Below, piece by piece: positions 44,390 to 55,569 of a stretch of DNA of 64,000 nt. This DNA comes from Tilletia caries. Taxonomy: Eukaryota > Basidiomycota > Exobasidiomycetes > Tilletiales > Tilletiaceae. The notes under the pieces are model-generated. The model saw only the letters and a list, made by a program, of their open reading frames with translations. It was not told the DNA's origin and ran no database searches. The stretch covers positions 2,493,699 through 2,557,698 of the forward strand of contig JALUTQ010000007.1 in NCBI GenBank assembly GCA_032718865.1, given 5' to 3'. Position numbers and translations under genes: made by a program. Numbering within the stretch: position 1 is the stretch's first letter; every line of letters begins with the position of its first letter.

Positions 44390-45416
44390 ATGCCTAGGAG
44401 GACTGTCCACCAGACGGCATACGATGACCTCCGGGAGGCATTCTATGCTGCCGAGGTCATGGACGCTTTTTTTTCCAGCGACCAAGAGGACTCTCTTTCC
44501 CTGCCTCGCTCGGTTCCGGTTCTTCGTCTTCCTTCTCTCAGAGCTGCGTCAGACAATACGATTACGGAGGCCATGAGGGACGAGCTCGTGGATGAATATA
44601 TTTACACGGCTACGCATCGGTATCTCGAGCCTCGTCAACCTGTGCCTCGAACAGGTGATCTGATAGATATCATTTTTGATCATAAGAAAAAGTGGGTATT
44701 ATTTACACCTCTACTACTACTTCTGCGTTGCCTATGCAGGACTAATGTGCCCAATGCTGACTACTCTGTACTGAAATCCTCCCTATCCATGTGTTTGTTA
44801 GCCGTCCCAGTGCTTTTTCGTGAGGAGCTGCGCGTCTCGGGTCCCGCATTCGACTTCATCCTCGATCAAATCAAAGGGGACGATGTTTTTATACGGCGCC
44901 CGGAAAGACGCAAATCTCAGTCGAGGTTCAGCTTGCCGTGCTTCTCTACAGACTGGGGCACTATGGGAATGCGGCTACTGAGGGTTCAATTGCGTCGCGG
45001 TTTGGATTAGGCAGGGGGACTGTGGTCAAATGCACGAATAGGGTTCTACAGGCGGTACTACGGTCGGAGACACTGAGGAACAGTGTACGATGGCCAGCGA
45101 AAGGGGAGCCACGTGAGGCCTCTAAGAACGAGGCCGCGGCACGATCTACACCTGAATGGAGAGGAGGTTGGTGTGGGGTGGACGGTACGACGGTGCCTCT
45201 GGCCGAGAAGCCGTACCTGTACGGACCTGCTTGGTTCGATCGCAAGGGAAGGTATAGCATGAACGTCCAAGTGAGTCAAGATGCTACCCTCCGTGCTCTC
45301 CTTTCACACAACGGCTTGCGCTGACATGTATCTATCTCTCAGATTGTTAATGATCACCAGATGAATATAATCGATTTCTCCGCGCGGGCGGCAGCGCTGC
45401 GGGAGACGGTTGGGTA
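44390..45416 (+). pseudogene. Harbinger-type transposase fragment
   Basis: It begins at ATG 44390 (MPRRTVHQTAYDDLREAFYAAE). It continues to RVSGPAFDFILDQIKGDDVF. The frame then changes near 44900-44910, after which ISVEVQLAVLLYRLGHYGNAATEGSIASRFGLG matches the helix-turn-helix segment of the transposase at 14928-16649. GWCGVDGTTVPLAEKPYLYGPAWFDRKGRYSMNVQ gives the first catalytic Asp. A GTGAGT...CTCAG intron (45271-45342) joins this to IVNDHQMNIIDFSA. The second D and the E are missing. At least one frame break and a lost C-terminus make it non-functional. Confidence 0.75.
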
Positions 45417-45464
45417 GACATGAAGCGCTGTAGAACTCGATGCTGGTGGCGATGCTGGTGGGTT

Positions 45465-46040
45465 TACACTGCCAATCGTCCATGAAGAACTGGGGATAGT
45501 CCTCAGCACGACACGTGAGGATCATCCTCGACGATATCGTGCGATCATCCTACAACCCTCGTGGGATCCACGAGATCTGAGGAGATCCTCAGATAAATGA
45601 GCACCGCCTGGCATATTTTTTTGTACAACGTTATTATTTCTCAACACCAGGTCCTAATTGAGCGCGTCAGCCAGCATTTGAATCATCCCCATGCCCTGGA
45701 TTCGTGTTTCCAAAATTATGTGACATTATATTATTTTTGAACTGGAAATGGTTACTATGTGCTGCGGCGCTCGTGGTTTAGTGGTAACACCGCTGGATTT
45801 CGAAAAAAAAAGTCCCGGGTTCGAATCCGGGTGTGAGCATTTTTATTTTTTCCCCTCATTTTTTCTCATTTTTTGGGATTTCTGAGGATGATCGTGGGCT
45901 TACCATCTCGTGCGACTCTCAACGATTGAGCCCAAAATGATCGTGGGAAATCCTGGGTCGGGTTAGCCTCACTCAGCCTCACGATGATCCTGCGAGATCC
46001 TCGCGATGGGTGAGGATCCTCGCAGCCGACTGGCAGTGTA
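45465..46040. mobile_element. MITE-like insertion nested in the second Harbinger element
   Basis: The 14-15 bases TACACTGCCAATCG at 45465 recur inverted at 46040 (TACACTGCCAGTCG). Inside each end are repeats built on gaggatc/gatcctc. There is no ORF. The only gene-like content is the broken tRNA at 45769-45839. No flanking duplication is clear. Confidence 0.5.
45769..45839 (+). pseudogene. tRNA-Arg(UCG)-like gene with a destroyed anticodon stem
   Basis: The acceptor strands (GCTCGTG and TGTGAGC), the D arm with A box (GTTTAGTGGTAAC) and the T arm with B box (CCCGGGTTCGAATCCGGG) are intact. The 5' half of the anticodon stem (CTGGA) and the loop TTTCGAA are present. The 3' half of the stem is replaced by a run of nine A. 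It cannot form a working tRNA but could still be transcribed by RNA polymerase III. Confidence 0.6.
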
Positions 46041-46349
46041 GGAGAGTCACGGCAGCTGAGATGATGATGATGGTTCTCTTCACTACGGCTGAGCAAGGAT
46101 GGGAGACAAGAAGACATATGCATCTACACGGTGTTGCGATAAATCAACACCCTGTCGCGAGACTGTTGTTGCTATGCGACAAGCCAAGAATCAAAGATGA
46201 AGGAATTTTTTCGGAGGAGGGTCAAAACAGAGGAGCTCCAGACCTCCTCTGTTCCTCCGTCCCATTTTCCTCGAGGAACCGCGCTAAAACCTCGCTTATA
46301 GCATTTCTTCGGGTTTAATCAGAGTTCCTCCGTCTGCGTGACAACCCCT

Positions 46350-46996
46350 CTCTTGATGGGGCGAGCCTTGTCCAAGACTTTGGTGCTCAGACTGCCAAAA
46401 GTTCCCATGCGCAGTCTCATCGAGCCTCCATATGATGATTTCCAAAGAATTAGGCCGCCCAGGCTTATACAAGACTGGGATTTCGTTGGCGGTGTCACAA
46501 CCCTAGAAGCGCACAACTCTAGGACAAGGGTAGGGGTTAGCCGGCGGTGGACAGTAGTCCAGGAACTTCACTCACTTGTGGACTGTGGTTGTGTTATGCA
46601 CTCGCTCGGCCAATCAGTCTCAGTAATCACTTGGCGCCACCCTGACTTTGTCCGTAGATTGCTGTCTCCAGGCGCCAGAAGCAGGCGCCAGAAATACATT
46701 CCAGACTCCAGTGGTGGGAATAATAGTATGTAGTTGCCCTTATATGTATATTCCATCATCAAGTAAGGTTCCCATAACATCGATTCTAGACCCGCGCGCC
46801 CGACTATTATTGTGTCGTTGCTCAGCCTGAGGCCTGAGGCCCTGGGAAAAAGGTACTCATGTACGCTCTATCTGTGCATGCATGGAGACCCTCCGACGTC
46901 GTCGCTCCCGAAAAACGAATGCCTGATGCCTGATGCCTTCTGATACCATCGTAGACCGCGAAGGTGAGCTCGACAACACCCTCGCACTTCAGCACC
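46350..46996. other. Repeat-containing intergenic region
   Basis: No gene supported. Near 46470-46505 it carries, inverted, a copy of the palindromic ACCGCC-linked motif also seen at 41430 and 43163. Confidence 0.4.
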
Positions 46997-49675
46997 TCAG
47001 CAAGTAGTTTGAGGCCGGAAGTCGAACTTGAGCTGTGATCAGGAATCGTTCAGAAGCGATCGTCAGTGGCACGACACCTTCATCACAAAGGAACACATCA
47101 AGCTCACCTTGCCAGACTCGTCCATGATGCCCCACCCCGGCAGACCAACGTCGTTCCAGATGTGAGCAAACCACCCCACCCCTCCCTTCACGCCAGCCTT
47201 GAACCATTCGCACTGAGGGTTCCAAAAGAGCCGAGAGAGAAAAAATGTTCAATAACGGCCAACAGATGAGAAATCTGATAGCGGGGTTGCGAGACTGTGA
47301 CGGGACTCGCCGATGCAGGGTTCGCTGGCATCATCTGTAGACGGCAGTAGTTCCCACGCTGTCCTGGCCCGACCTGGGCTGCCTCGGCAGCGGGACGTAG
47401 CGCCCAGCGCTTCAGCAGGGATCGTGCCTCTGAGGCCCCAGGGCCCATGTCCGCAGTGCCGCAGGATGCCCAACCGACGCTCCTACGGCAAAGGTGGACA
47501 TCGCCGCCCGCTGGCGTTCAGAAGTCATCCTTGCGAGCACGACATGTTGTCTGGGCCCTTTCCAAAAGAAGATCTCGCCCACGAAGCTCGAACGTCCTGC
47601 CCGCCGTCCAGAACACCAGCCTCCATGCTCCATGGTCCAAAACCGGGAAGGAGGTCCAGAACGAAGAAACAGTCGTATGTACTCACGTTATCGTCGAGCA
47701 GGTTGAAAAACGCTCGCTCGCCCTTGACGGACGCAATGGCGCTTTCGCTGTTTGCCTTCCAGACCTGCAAGACGGGGAGCGTAGCAGACAGTGGCCGCAT
47801 GGAAGGAAAGAACACGGTCAGCCTTAGTACCCAGTGCCTATCGGGTGCGTGCTGACTGATGCGCTGATGGCATGGCAAGGCTTTTTTTCTTTCAGCTCTG
47901 GACACGGTCGTGTGATCAAGCTCTCCCTTGCCCTGGCCCTGAGATTTGAGAGGGAGACGCTCCTTCGTCCACTTGCCCGCCCACCATCGCCCCCCTCACC
48001 CCCATCCGCATCGCCTTCACATCAGTTCCATCACTCACCGAGTCAGTAGAGGGCCACCCTATCTGCGTGTACAGCACCTTCTTGCCTTTCGCCTGCTGCT
48101 GGAAATACCGGTACGCATCCGTGACAAGCGTCCACGCCTGTCCGCCTGTCGTTGCCTGGTATCCACACGACTCAGTCAGCCGAAGCTCAACGCCAAACGG
48201 CGCAAAGGGGGAGGACAGAGGACTCACGCGCTGATCGAAGAAAGGCAAGATGTTTCCCTCGACGATGTCCATCGCTTTGAACACGGCCGGTGCGTTCTTG
48301 TGGCTCATGAAGCCGTAGGGCATCTCGGACAGTGTGACCTGCATCCCGCCGAGGCCCTTGCCCGTGTATTCTGAAGCCGAAGTCAAGCAAAGAGAGGGTC
48401 GTTCAGTACTGTGCGTATGTCGAGCCCTGAAGACGAGCTTACGCTTCCAAGATAGAGAACTCACCGCTCAACTTGTCCTTGATATCCACAATCTGCTCCG
48501 CCAGTTCTTCCGGCTCCAACACCGAGTCAAACAGCGGCTCGCTACCCACCACCACCGCCCTCACCACGAACGGCGCCTTCTCGTTCCCCTTGATCGTCTG
48601 CAGCAAGTCTCTCTTCCTCGTCTTCCACAAATTACCCCCCTCGAACCCGAACCAGATGAGCATGTGCAGACCCAGCCCAGCCTCCCAGGCCGCGGTGATG
48701 AGATCGTCGTTCATACTGGGCCGGGGGCTGGATTCGCAGGCGGAGTAGAGACGGACGTAGCGGCTGTTGAACTCGGTTCGCATGCGTTTGAAGTCGGTCC
48801 GGAGTTGTTTGAGGGAGGGGCAGGAGGAGAGGTCGTACGAGAATCCGAGCTTAAACAGGGGGGGGAAAGGGACATGCATGGTCAGGCCCTATGATGCCGA
48901 GGTCCAAACGTGGGACAAATCTGCAAATGGAGGTACTCACGAACGCATACTCGTCCTCCATATCGCACCACCATCCGTCCACGCCCGTGTCTGGCACATC
49001 GGACGGCATCTTGAAGTCCAGCGCTGGGAAGCATGATTTCTGCTGCGGTTTCGGCTTCGGAGTCGTCACCGGCGGCACTGGTACAATAGTCGGTACGGAG
49101 GAGGGGGCTGCAGTAGATGACGGTTTCGGTAGGGCGGAAGGGGTAGATGAGGAATTACTGCTAGATGTACTGTTGTCATGCTGGCTGTCATCGTTATGTT
49201 GGTCGCATCCACAATCGCAAGAACAGCCTGTCGCTCCTGCGGAGGTGACGTCTTTCTTTGAGCTGGGTTTCTGCCGGTCGGGTATCGAAGCTTGTACCAG
49301 ATTCTCGAACAGACTGCCGATGTGGAACTGCATGCGGCCGCTCCAGGTGTTGAGGAGGTAGGTGTCTGACGCATTGGTGGCATTCGGACGAGTCGGGTGA
49401 CTGAGAAGGGGCGGTAAGGCTATTTCTTGGAGTGGTACGCTGTTATTGAGGCTTTTCGACAGTCCTGATTGAGCTGGCGACGCGGTTGCTCGCTGCCCGG
49501 TCGAGGCCGTACGTGTTGAGGCTGCGGTTGCAGTTGCGGTAGTTGAAAAGGCGGAGGCTGGCAGTGTTGGAAGGAAGTCATGAGGGGACACGACTGACTT
49601 GGGTACGGTTTCGGCACCCACCGCCTGGACAACGCCGGAAACGATGAGAGGGAGGAGGACAATGGATGGCCTCAT
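46997..49675 (-). CDS. Secreted GH17 endo-beta-1,3-glucanase-like protein
   Basis: Seven exons: 49675-48941, 48849-48465, 48370-48228, 48155-48039, 47764-47687, 47212-47108 and 47026-46997. Phases agree and give 530 residues. The N-terminal MRPSIVLLPLIVSGVVQAVGA is a signal peptide. A Ser/Thr/Pro-rich region of about 200 residues follows, with an Asp/Cys cluster. The GH17 barrel shows LGFSYDLSSCPSLKQL, NSRYVRLYSACES, VVGSEPLFDS (the usual xVGNE proton donor position, here with SE), LYTQIGWPSTDSV (nucleophile region, with Q where E is expected), VWKANSESAIASVKGERAFFNLL, and WGIMDESGK at the end. The typical FWFxxFDEPWK is replaced by CEWFKAGVKGGVGWF after an unusually long intron (474 nt). Likely acts in the cell wall. 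Activity is uncertain because of the E-to-Q change. Confidence 0.8.
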
Positions 49676-50221
49676 CTGTGGGAGGGAGTGGTGTTCTCGT
49701 ATAGATAGATCGCTGAAATCCGACCGTCCGTTCGATGCTGTAAAGTAGTCCTCAGCGGCAACAATAACTTTCAAGGTATGGTGGAAGGGAGAAGGGAAGG
49801 AGGATCCAGGGTCCGAAGAGGAAGGTGTCTGTTTTAAGAGGGGAGACGGGGCCGGAGGATGGAATGAGAAATGAGGTCGCACACGAGTGGAAGAAAGGAA
49901 ATGCGAGCTGAGAACAAAGGGAGTTCCAATGCTCAGATGAGGCTGCAATTGGGTGACAAAGAGAGCTCTGGAGAGAGTAGAGGAAGGAGGGCAGTCAGCG
50001 TACTTTGTCAGTGAGACGCCCAGTCGAAGTGAGAGGAGAAAGAGGACTGCAGAGAGTGGTGAAGTTGAGCCAGTGAGTATTCCAGAGACCGCCCACGGCC
50101 CGCAGACTTCTCTTGACTCTTCACTCTCGCTGTGCAGCGTACCACGATCTTGCATAGCAAAGAAAAAACAAGAAAAAGAGGAAGCTCCCCTAAGCAAGTC
50201 TCGAGCCCTTCGTCACCCGGT
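49676..50221. other. Intergenic region between GH17 and the LINE
   Basis: Holds the GH17 promoter (-) and the 5' end of the non-LTR element (+). No separate gene is supported. The exact 5' end of the LINE cannot be seen. Confidence 0.4.
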
Positions 50222-53200
50222 ATGCCGGCTGTGCGCAGGGCCTGCCCCGCCCCCGTCTGCGAAGGGGCCACCTTCAACGACCTCGGTTCTCATATTCGAC
50301 ATTGGCATAGCAGCGGTCGAAGCGACCGCCTCACGGACACCCAACTCGCCAGCATCAGCTACGTATCTTGCCCCGCCTGCCAAAACTACTACCGTCGCGC
50401 CGCCGACGGCACGCCCAATGACCACAACTGCACATGCGCCTCGTGCGGCGTGGATCTTGGACGTGGACGAGCGGTCGCTCACGATTGCAGCTTGCCCGAC
50501 AGTGCCCACCCCGGTACTACACAAGACGCTCTCGACGAGGCCGACGTGGCCGCTTTCCTCGGCGGAGAAGTTCCTGCACCGGCGGCAGCATCACCAGCAG
50601 CTCCTGGTCCGGCGTTTCCTCCGGCTGAAGATCTGTCGGACGAGGCCGCCCTTGAGGAGTTTGTCCTGCTCCTCGGCATGGCCAACACCACCCTCCCAAC
50701 CGGCCTCACCAAGGATTGGCGCGCGCTTTGCGGAAAACTGGCCCAACGGTATATGAACAACCCCAGCACCCGCGCCTTGCTCGACATCCTGGCGGCACCA
50801 AAGATTGCCCTCGCCCGCCTTCGCTCTCCTCGCCCCCAACACAAAATTACCGCCCGGATGCACGGTAACTTGGACGTTCCCCGCCCTCCTCCCCGCAAAC
50901 GCTCTCTCGGCCCTAGTTCCGACCGCCAAGTCTCCGAGCTTGTGCATCGCCAACTGAAGAAGGGTTACGCGCGGCGTGCGGCGAGGGTCCTCCGTGCCGA
51001 GTCGTCCATCGCGCCTCTCACGGAAGATGTCCTCGCTCAACTCCGCAATAAGCACCCTGAGGGTCCGGTGAACGCGTTTCAGGCAGAGGGGCGGAATCCG
51101 CGGCAGCACCACTTGGCGGCAGAGAAGATGGATGTCCTGGGCGTTTTCAAGTCATTCAACCGCGAGGTCAGCGGCGGCTGCTCAGGGTGGACTCAGCCTC
51201 TCCTCAAAATCGCGCTCGAAGAAGACCTTTTTCGTCCAGTTCATTCAGCTCCTCTGCCGCCAGATGGCGCTTGAATCGGCACCCGGACGAGTACTGCTGG
51301 GGGCGGCCAGCCTCACGCCTCTCAACAAGACTGGCGGCGGGGTGCGCCCCATTGCCGCTGGTGAGCTTCTCTACAGGCTCTGCGCAAAGATACTCCTCAA
51401 GGTCCTCCCGCCATCGGACGCTTTGTTGCCATCTCAGCTCGGTGTTGGATCTCCTGGCGGCGTTGAGCCGATTGTTCGTCTATTGGAAAGGTTTGTGGAC
51501 GGGGTTGAGGGTGAAAGCGAATTTGGTTTCCTCATCTTGCTCGACTTCTCAAATGCGTTCAACGCTTTGTGTCGGGCGACGATGAGCAAAGCCATCCTCA
51601 AGCATTGCAACACCCTCCACCACTTCGCAAAGTGGCGCTACAACCAGCCTTCCCCACTCTTCCCCAGCGGCAGCACAACCGACCATCACCTTCTGTCCTC
51701 CCAAGGGCTCCCCCAAGGCGACCCCTTTGGCCCGCTCTTCTTCTCGGTTACAGTGCGAGATCTGGCGGCGGAGCTGCAAGACTTCCTCGGCGAGAATGCG
51801 CGCCTCGTCTGCTACTTCGACGATTGGACCATCCTCGCCAAGGATCCCGGTGTGCTCGAGAAGGTCAAAGCTTTCTTTGCCCGCAAGGCGTCAGCCGGAC
51901 AGTCGTGTGGTCTCGACCTCAGCAGCACCAAGTGTCGGGAGTTGAGCAGGGACGAGGTCCAGCGGGACGGAGTGCAGGTGTTGGGGACGATGATCGGCGG
52001 TGTGGAGGCGCGCGCGCGGTTCCTGCGGGAGAAGGTCGCGGATGAAGTCGAAGTCTTGGGTCGCTTGCGCTCACTGGGACGACAGGATGCGCTGCTCCTT
52101 CTCACCAAATCAATTCAGCACACCCTTCGCCACCTACTCCGCACACTCAACACGGACGGCATCACAAATCCCTGGCACAATCTCGACCATGCCCTTCACG
52201 ACGCGCTCGTCTTTGTTCGTGGCTCCAGTGCCCATGACGAGGAGGTTGATCGGATTCTGTTTTCGCTACCGGCACGACTGGGCGGCTGCGCGGTCCCCCT
52301 GTACTCCCACATTGCCCCCCACGCGCGTGCCGCTATGCGCGCGGAGTCGGATCACACCTTGGCGACTCGCCAGCTGCTCCAACCATGCGCTTCCCCAGTC
52401 CTCCCCCGCCCTGCCTCCTTAGACGACACTGCGGATGAGGAGAGGGGCCCTCGTCAACGAGATCGGCTGAAGCCGGTGTGGGCCGGCATGCTCGCTTTCT
52501 TGGCCGTTGGCCCAAGTGAGGATTCGCCTCCCCGCTCCATCGACCAGCTCGTCACCGTCCTCGGCCACAGCTCCCCACTCGGCCGGCGTTGGCTCTCTGT
52601 CTTCCCTTTCGACATCAACTCACAACTTTCTGATCGAGAAGTACAGGTCGGCCTGCAGCTCCGAACTCTGCAGCCGATGCCACACGCTCGCTGCTTGGAC
52701 TGTGGACAGCGCGCATCGCATGGACACGACGACATATGTGCCATGGTCACACATCGACGGGTCAAGCGGCATAATACAGCTGCTCGTTTCATGGACGATG
52801 GTCTGCAGCGTGTGCCTGGGACGATGGTGATCCGTGAACCTCATTTGATCGGTGACAACCATCGCACCGACTTGCGTGTCTCGGGTCCGGGGGGCTCCTC
52901 GCGGGGTCCTCACCGAGTTCGACCTCACCTTCATCTCCACCACCTCAAAGGAGGCACAGGCGATTGCCCACCGAATCGAGCGCCAGCTGCTTTCCACAGG
53001 ACAGGACCGGTGGGCGATCGCTAAGGCTGCGTTGGATGCTATCTTGGAGCACAAGGCCGCCATCAAGCGTGACACCTACGAAAGTCGTCTGGAGGAGCGG
53101 TGCACGGCATTCACACCCCTGGCATTTACCCTGGAGGGCGCCGCCCATATCGAGGCAACGGAGGTGCTCAAGTACTGGCGCGGGGTTATGCACTCTTTCT

Positions 53201-53274
53201 CTTACATGTTCAACGCTATTTCTATTTCTCTCCTTAGGTCCAGAGCAGAGACATTTGCGCTCCGTCTATACTAG
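50222..53274 (+). mobile_element. R2-like non-LTR retrotransposon (LINE), coding part with two frame breaks
   Basis: One reading unit in three frame blocks: 50222-about 51230, about 51230-52890, and about 52890-53274. The N-terminus (from ATG 50222, MPAVRRACPAPVCEG) has a C2H2-like finger (NDLGSHIRHWH) and further CxxC pairs. The RT begins with SGWTQPLLKIALEEDL, then GGVRPIAAGELLYRL, LILLDFSNAFNAL, QGLPQGDPFGPLFF and CYFDDW. After the RT come a CCHC cluster (CLDCGQRASHGHDDIC) and HRTDLRV...LTEFDLTFIS, which resembles the restriction-like endonuclease of R2-type elements. The breaks are at a T run (51228-51232) and a G run (52889-52894). Such proteins reverse-transcribe their own RNA at a nicked target. 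A second reading is two overlapping ORFs (ATG 51132), which fits less well because the RT start lies in the first frame. Confidence 0.8.
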
Positions 53275-53780
53275 GTCCCTCATTTGAGCCTTTTGTCCCC
53301 CCTTCTTGTCTTCCGTTTGTACTTCTTCATAACCACCAACATCAATCCACCTTTTCACCACAGCGGAGAGAGAGCGTCTGCTGCATACTTCCGTGCGTGC
53401 GAGCTGCCAAGTCGAGGATCGTTGAAGCGGAAGCTCGTGACCGTTGGCAGCGAACAAAGGGAACGAGGGAAGGTGATGGTCCTAATCTTTCTCGGCCGAA
53501 TGAGCGATGTTTCAGTGGTAAAATCGTTGCGCAACGATCGACGATCTGCTGCAGACTGAAAATAAAGAGAAAAGAAAAAGAAAGCCCGTTTGAGAAGAAC
53601 GGCAGCCAGATTTTTTCGTTGCTGTCCCACTTGACTGTTTCCCGCAGACTGCATTCAGCGAATCCCAGCGACAACAGCATTCATCTCGACAGGCTTCCCA
53701 TCCCACAGCGCCCGCGCCCTGCATCTTCGAGCCGCTCTCTTTCCTATTACAGCAGTCCAAAGACTCTCTCATAACATATC
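53275..53780. other. LINE 3' end and fibrillarin promoter
   Basis: No gene supported. It includes the untranslated 3' end of the LINE, whose limit cannot be seen, and the 5' region of the fibrillarin gene. CT-rich stretches lie near 53690-53780. Confidence 0.4.
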
Positions 53781-55054
53781 ATGGCATTCGGCGGTACGTA
53801 CCATCATCCGATTACAGCTGGCCTTCCACATACTCTGCTCGGTGTGCTGACATGCTCTATGTGTTGTGGTCGGCAGAACGAGGTGGACGCGGTGGATTCG
53901 GCGGCGGACGAGGCGGTGGTGATCGTGGCGGACGCGGCGGAGGTCGTGGTGGCTTTGGCGGTGGTGACCGTGGAGGCTTTGGCGGTGGTCGCGGCGGCGG
54001 ACGAGGTGGTTTCGGCGGTGGACGAGGCGGCGGTGACCGCGGTGGACGTGGTGGTGGGCGTGGTGGCTTCGGCGGACGTGGCGGTGGGCGTGGCGCTCCC
54101 GGCGGACGTGGAGGACGTGGTGGCCCCCCCGGGCGCGGTGGACGCGGCGGTGCTCGTGGTGGCGCCCGGGGCGGTGCCAGCGTGGTGGTCAAGCCTCACC
54201 GACACGCCGGTATCTTCATTGCCGAGGGCAAGGAGCACCTTCTCGTCACCCGTAACATTGCCCCTGGCGAGTCCGTCTACGGCGAGAAGCGGATCAGCGT
54301 CGAGTCACCTGCGACGGAGGAGGGTGCACCCCCAACGAAGGTCGAGTACCGTGTCTGGAACCCTTTCCGGTCAAAGTTGGCGGCTGGTGTGCTGGGCGGG
54401 ATGGACCACATCCACATCGCGCCGGGAAAGAAGGTTCTCTACCTTGGTGCGGCCAGTGGTACCTCGGTTTCGCACGTTGCCGACCTTGTCGGTCCGGAGG
54501 GGACAGTATACGCTGTGGAGTTCTCCCACCGCAGTGGTCGTGACCTGATCAACATGGCCAAGAAGCGGACAAATGTCATTCGTGAGTGTTCAGACTACTC
54601 TTCTGAACGCACAAAAGCGAGTGACTGCTAATATTCGATTGTTTTCATCTAGCCATCATCGAGGACGCCCGTCACCCACAAAAGTACCGGATGCTCGTCG
54701 GCACCGTCGATGTTGTCTTTGCCGACGTTGCCCAACCAGACCAAGCGCGTATCGTCGCATTGAACTCACACCATTTCCTCAAGGACGGCGGCCATGCTCT
54801 CATTTCGATCAAGGCAAGCTGCATCGACTCGACCGCACCTGCAGAGGCTGTCTTTGCCGCCGAAGTACAAAAGCTGCAGAAGGAGGTGAGTTCTTCTGAC
54901 TTTGGCCATAGCTCGACTTGCACTTCTGACGGGTCATCTTGTGCTCTCTCCGCAGATGTTCCGACCACGAGAACAGCTGACGCTGGAGCCATACGAGCGT
55001 GACCACTGTCTGCTTGCTGCTGAATACCAACGACACAAGGCTGTGGCCAAGTGA
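53781..55054 (+). CDS. NOP1: Fibrillarin (box C/D snoRNP 2'-O-methyltransferase)
   Basis: Exons 53781-53793, 53877-54581, 54653-54885 and 54956-55054 give 349 residues. After a tiny first exon (MAFG) comes a long GAR domain of R-G-G, G-G-F and G-R-G repeats (about residues 5-105). The catalytic domain then shows [56 protein letters not shown], the SAM site [21 protein letters not shown], and [15 protein letters not shown] with LLAAEYQRH at the end. Fibrillarin methylates pre-rRNA in the nucleolus, guided by C/D snoRNAs. The GAR domain is a typical target for PRMT1 (gene at 24285). Confidence 0.96.
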
Positions 55055-55569
55055 AGGAGCTGTCTTCCTGTTTTCAATTCTTCGCTCTTCTGTCCCCTGC
55101 TCCTGGGTCTCATCTCATTTTCCCTTCTCTCCTGTTCTCCGTGTACTTCCCTTTCTTCTTTCTCTCATCTGCTCTCGCGACAGTTTGTTCTGCTTGTTGT
55201 TTGGATGAACAATGCGACGATCCTTTCTGAGATCGGAGTGGAGAGAAGATTTCATGATGATGATGGCGAGGCTTGGCCTTCTCGTCCGGCGTCCTGGCCT
55301 CGTCCGACTGCAGCTCGCTCCTGGATGACGTCCACCAGCGAGAGGTTCCAGCTCGACGCGTTCCTCATTTCCCCCCCCCCCCCTTCGCAGGCAGAGAACC
55401 ATCACCGGAGTGATACGCAGCAGCAGCAGCGCGTCGCGTCTCACACCAAGTCCCCGTCGCCGCGTCGAGGCTGACTGTGGCCAACGAAGGAACGCCGCTC
55501 GGTGCTGATTATTAGTGACTGCTGCTGCTGGGCACACGACAGACAAAGGCAACGCGGAAAGCAGCAATA
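55055..55569. other. Intergenic region between fibrillarin and the Zn2Cys6 gene
   Basis: CT-rich 3' region of fibrillarin (55060-55200), then the promoter and leader of the regulator. A run of 11 C lies at about 55373-55383. No gene supported. Confidence 0.45.

Larger units (their letters stand above)
43754..46349 (+). mobile_element. Second Harbinger-type element, decayed, with 25-bp inverted ends
   Basis: The left end (43754) and right end (46349, inverted) both read AGGGGTTGTCACGCAGACGG and continue for 25 matching bases. After an 11-nt gap on one side, the match resumes (CCCGAAGAAATGC). The interior holds a broken Harbinger-type transposase (44390-45416) and a nested 576-bp MITE-like insertion. 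No equal flanking triplets are visible, so the target duplication has decayed or the true ends differ slightly. The end sequence GGGG-TT-GTCA is similar in style to that of the element at 12901. Confidence 0.7.

Noticed and set aside
45769..45839. Functional tRNA-Arg gene
   Set aside because: The anticodon stem cannot pair because its 3' half is a run of A.
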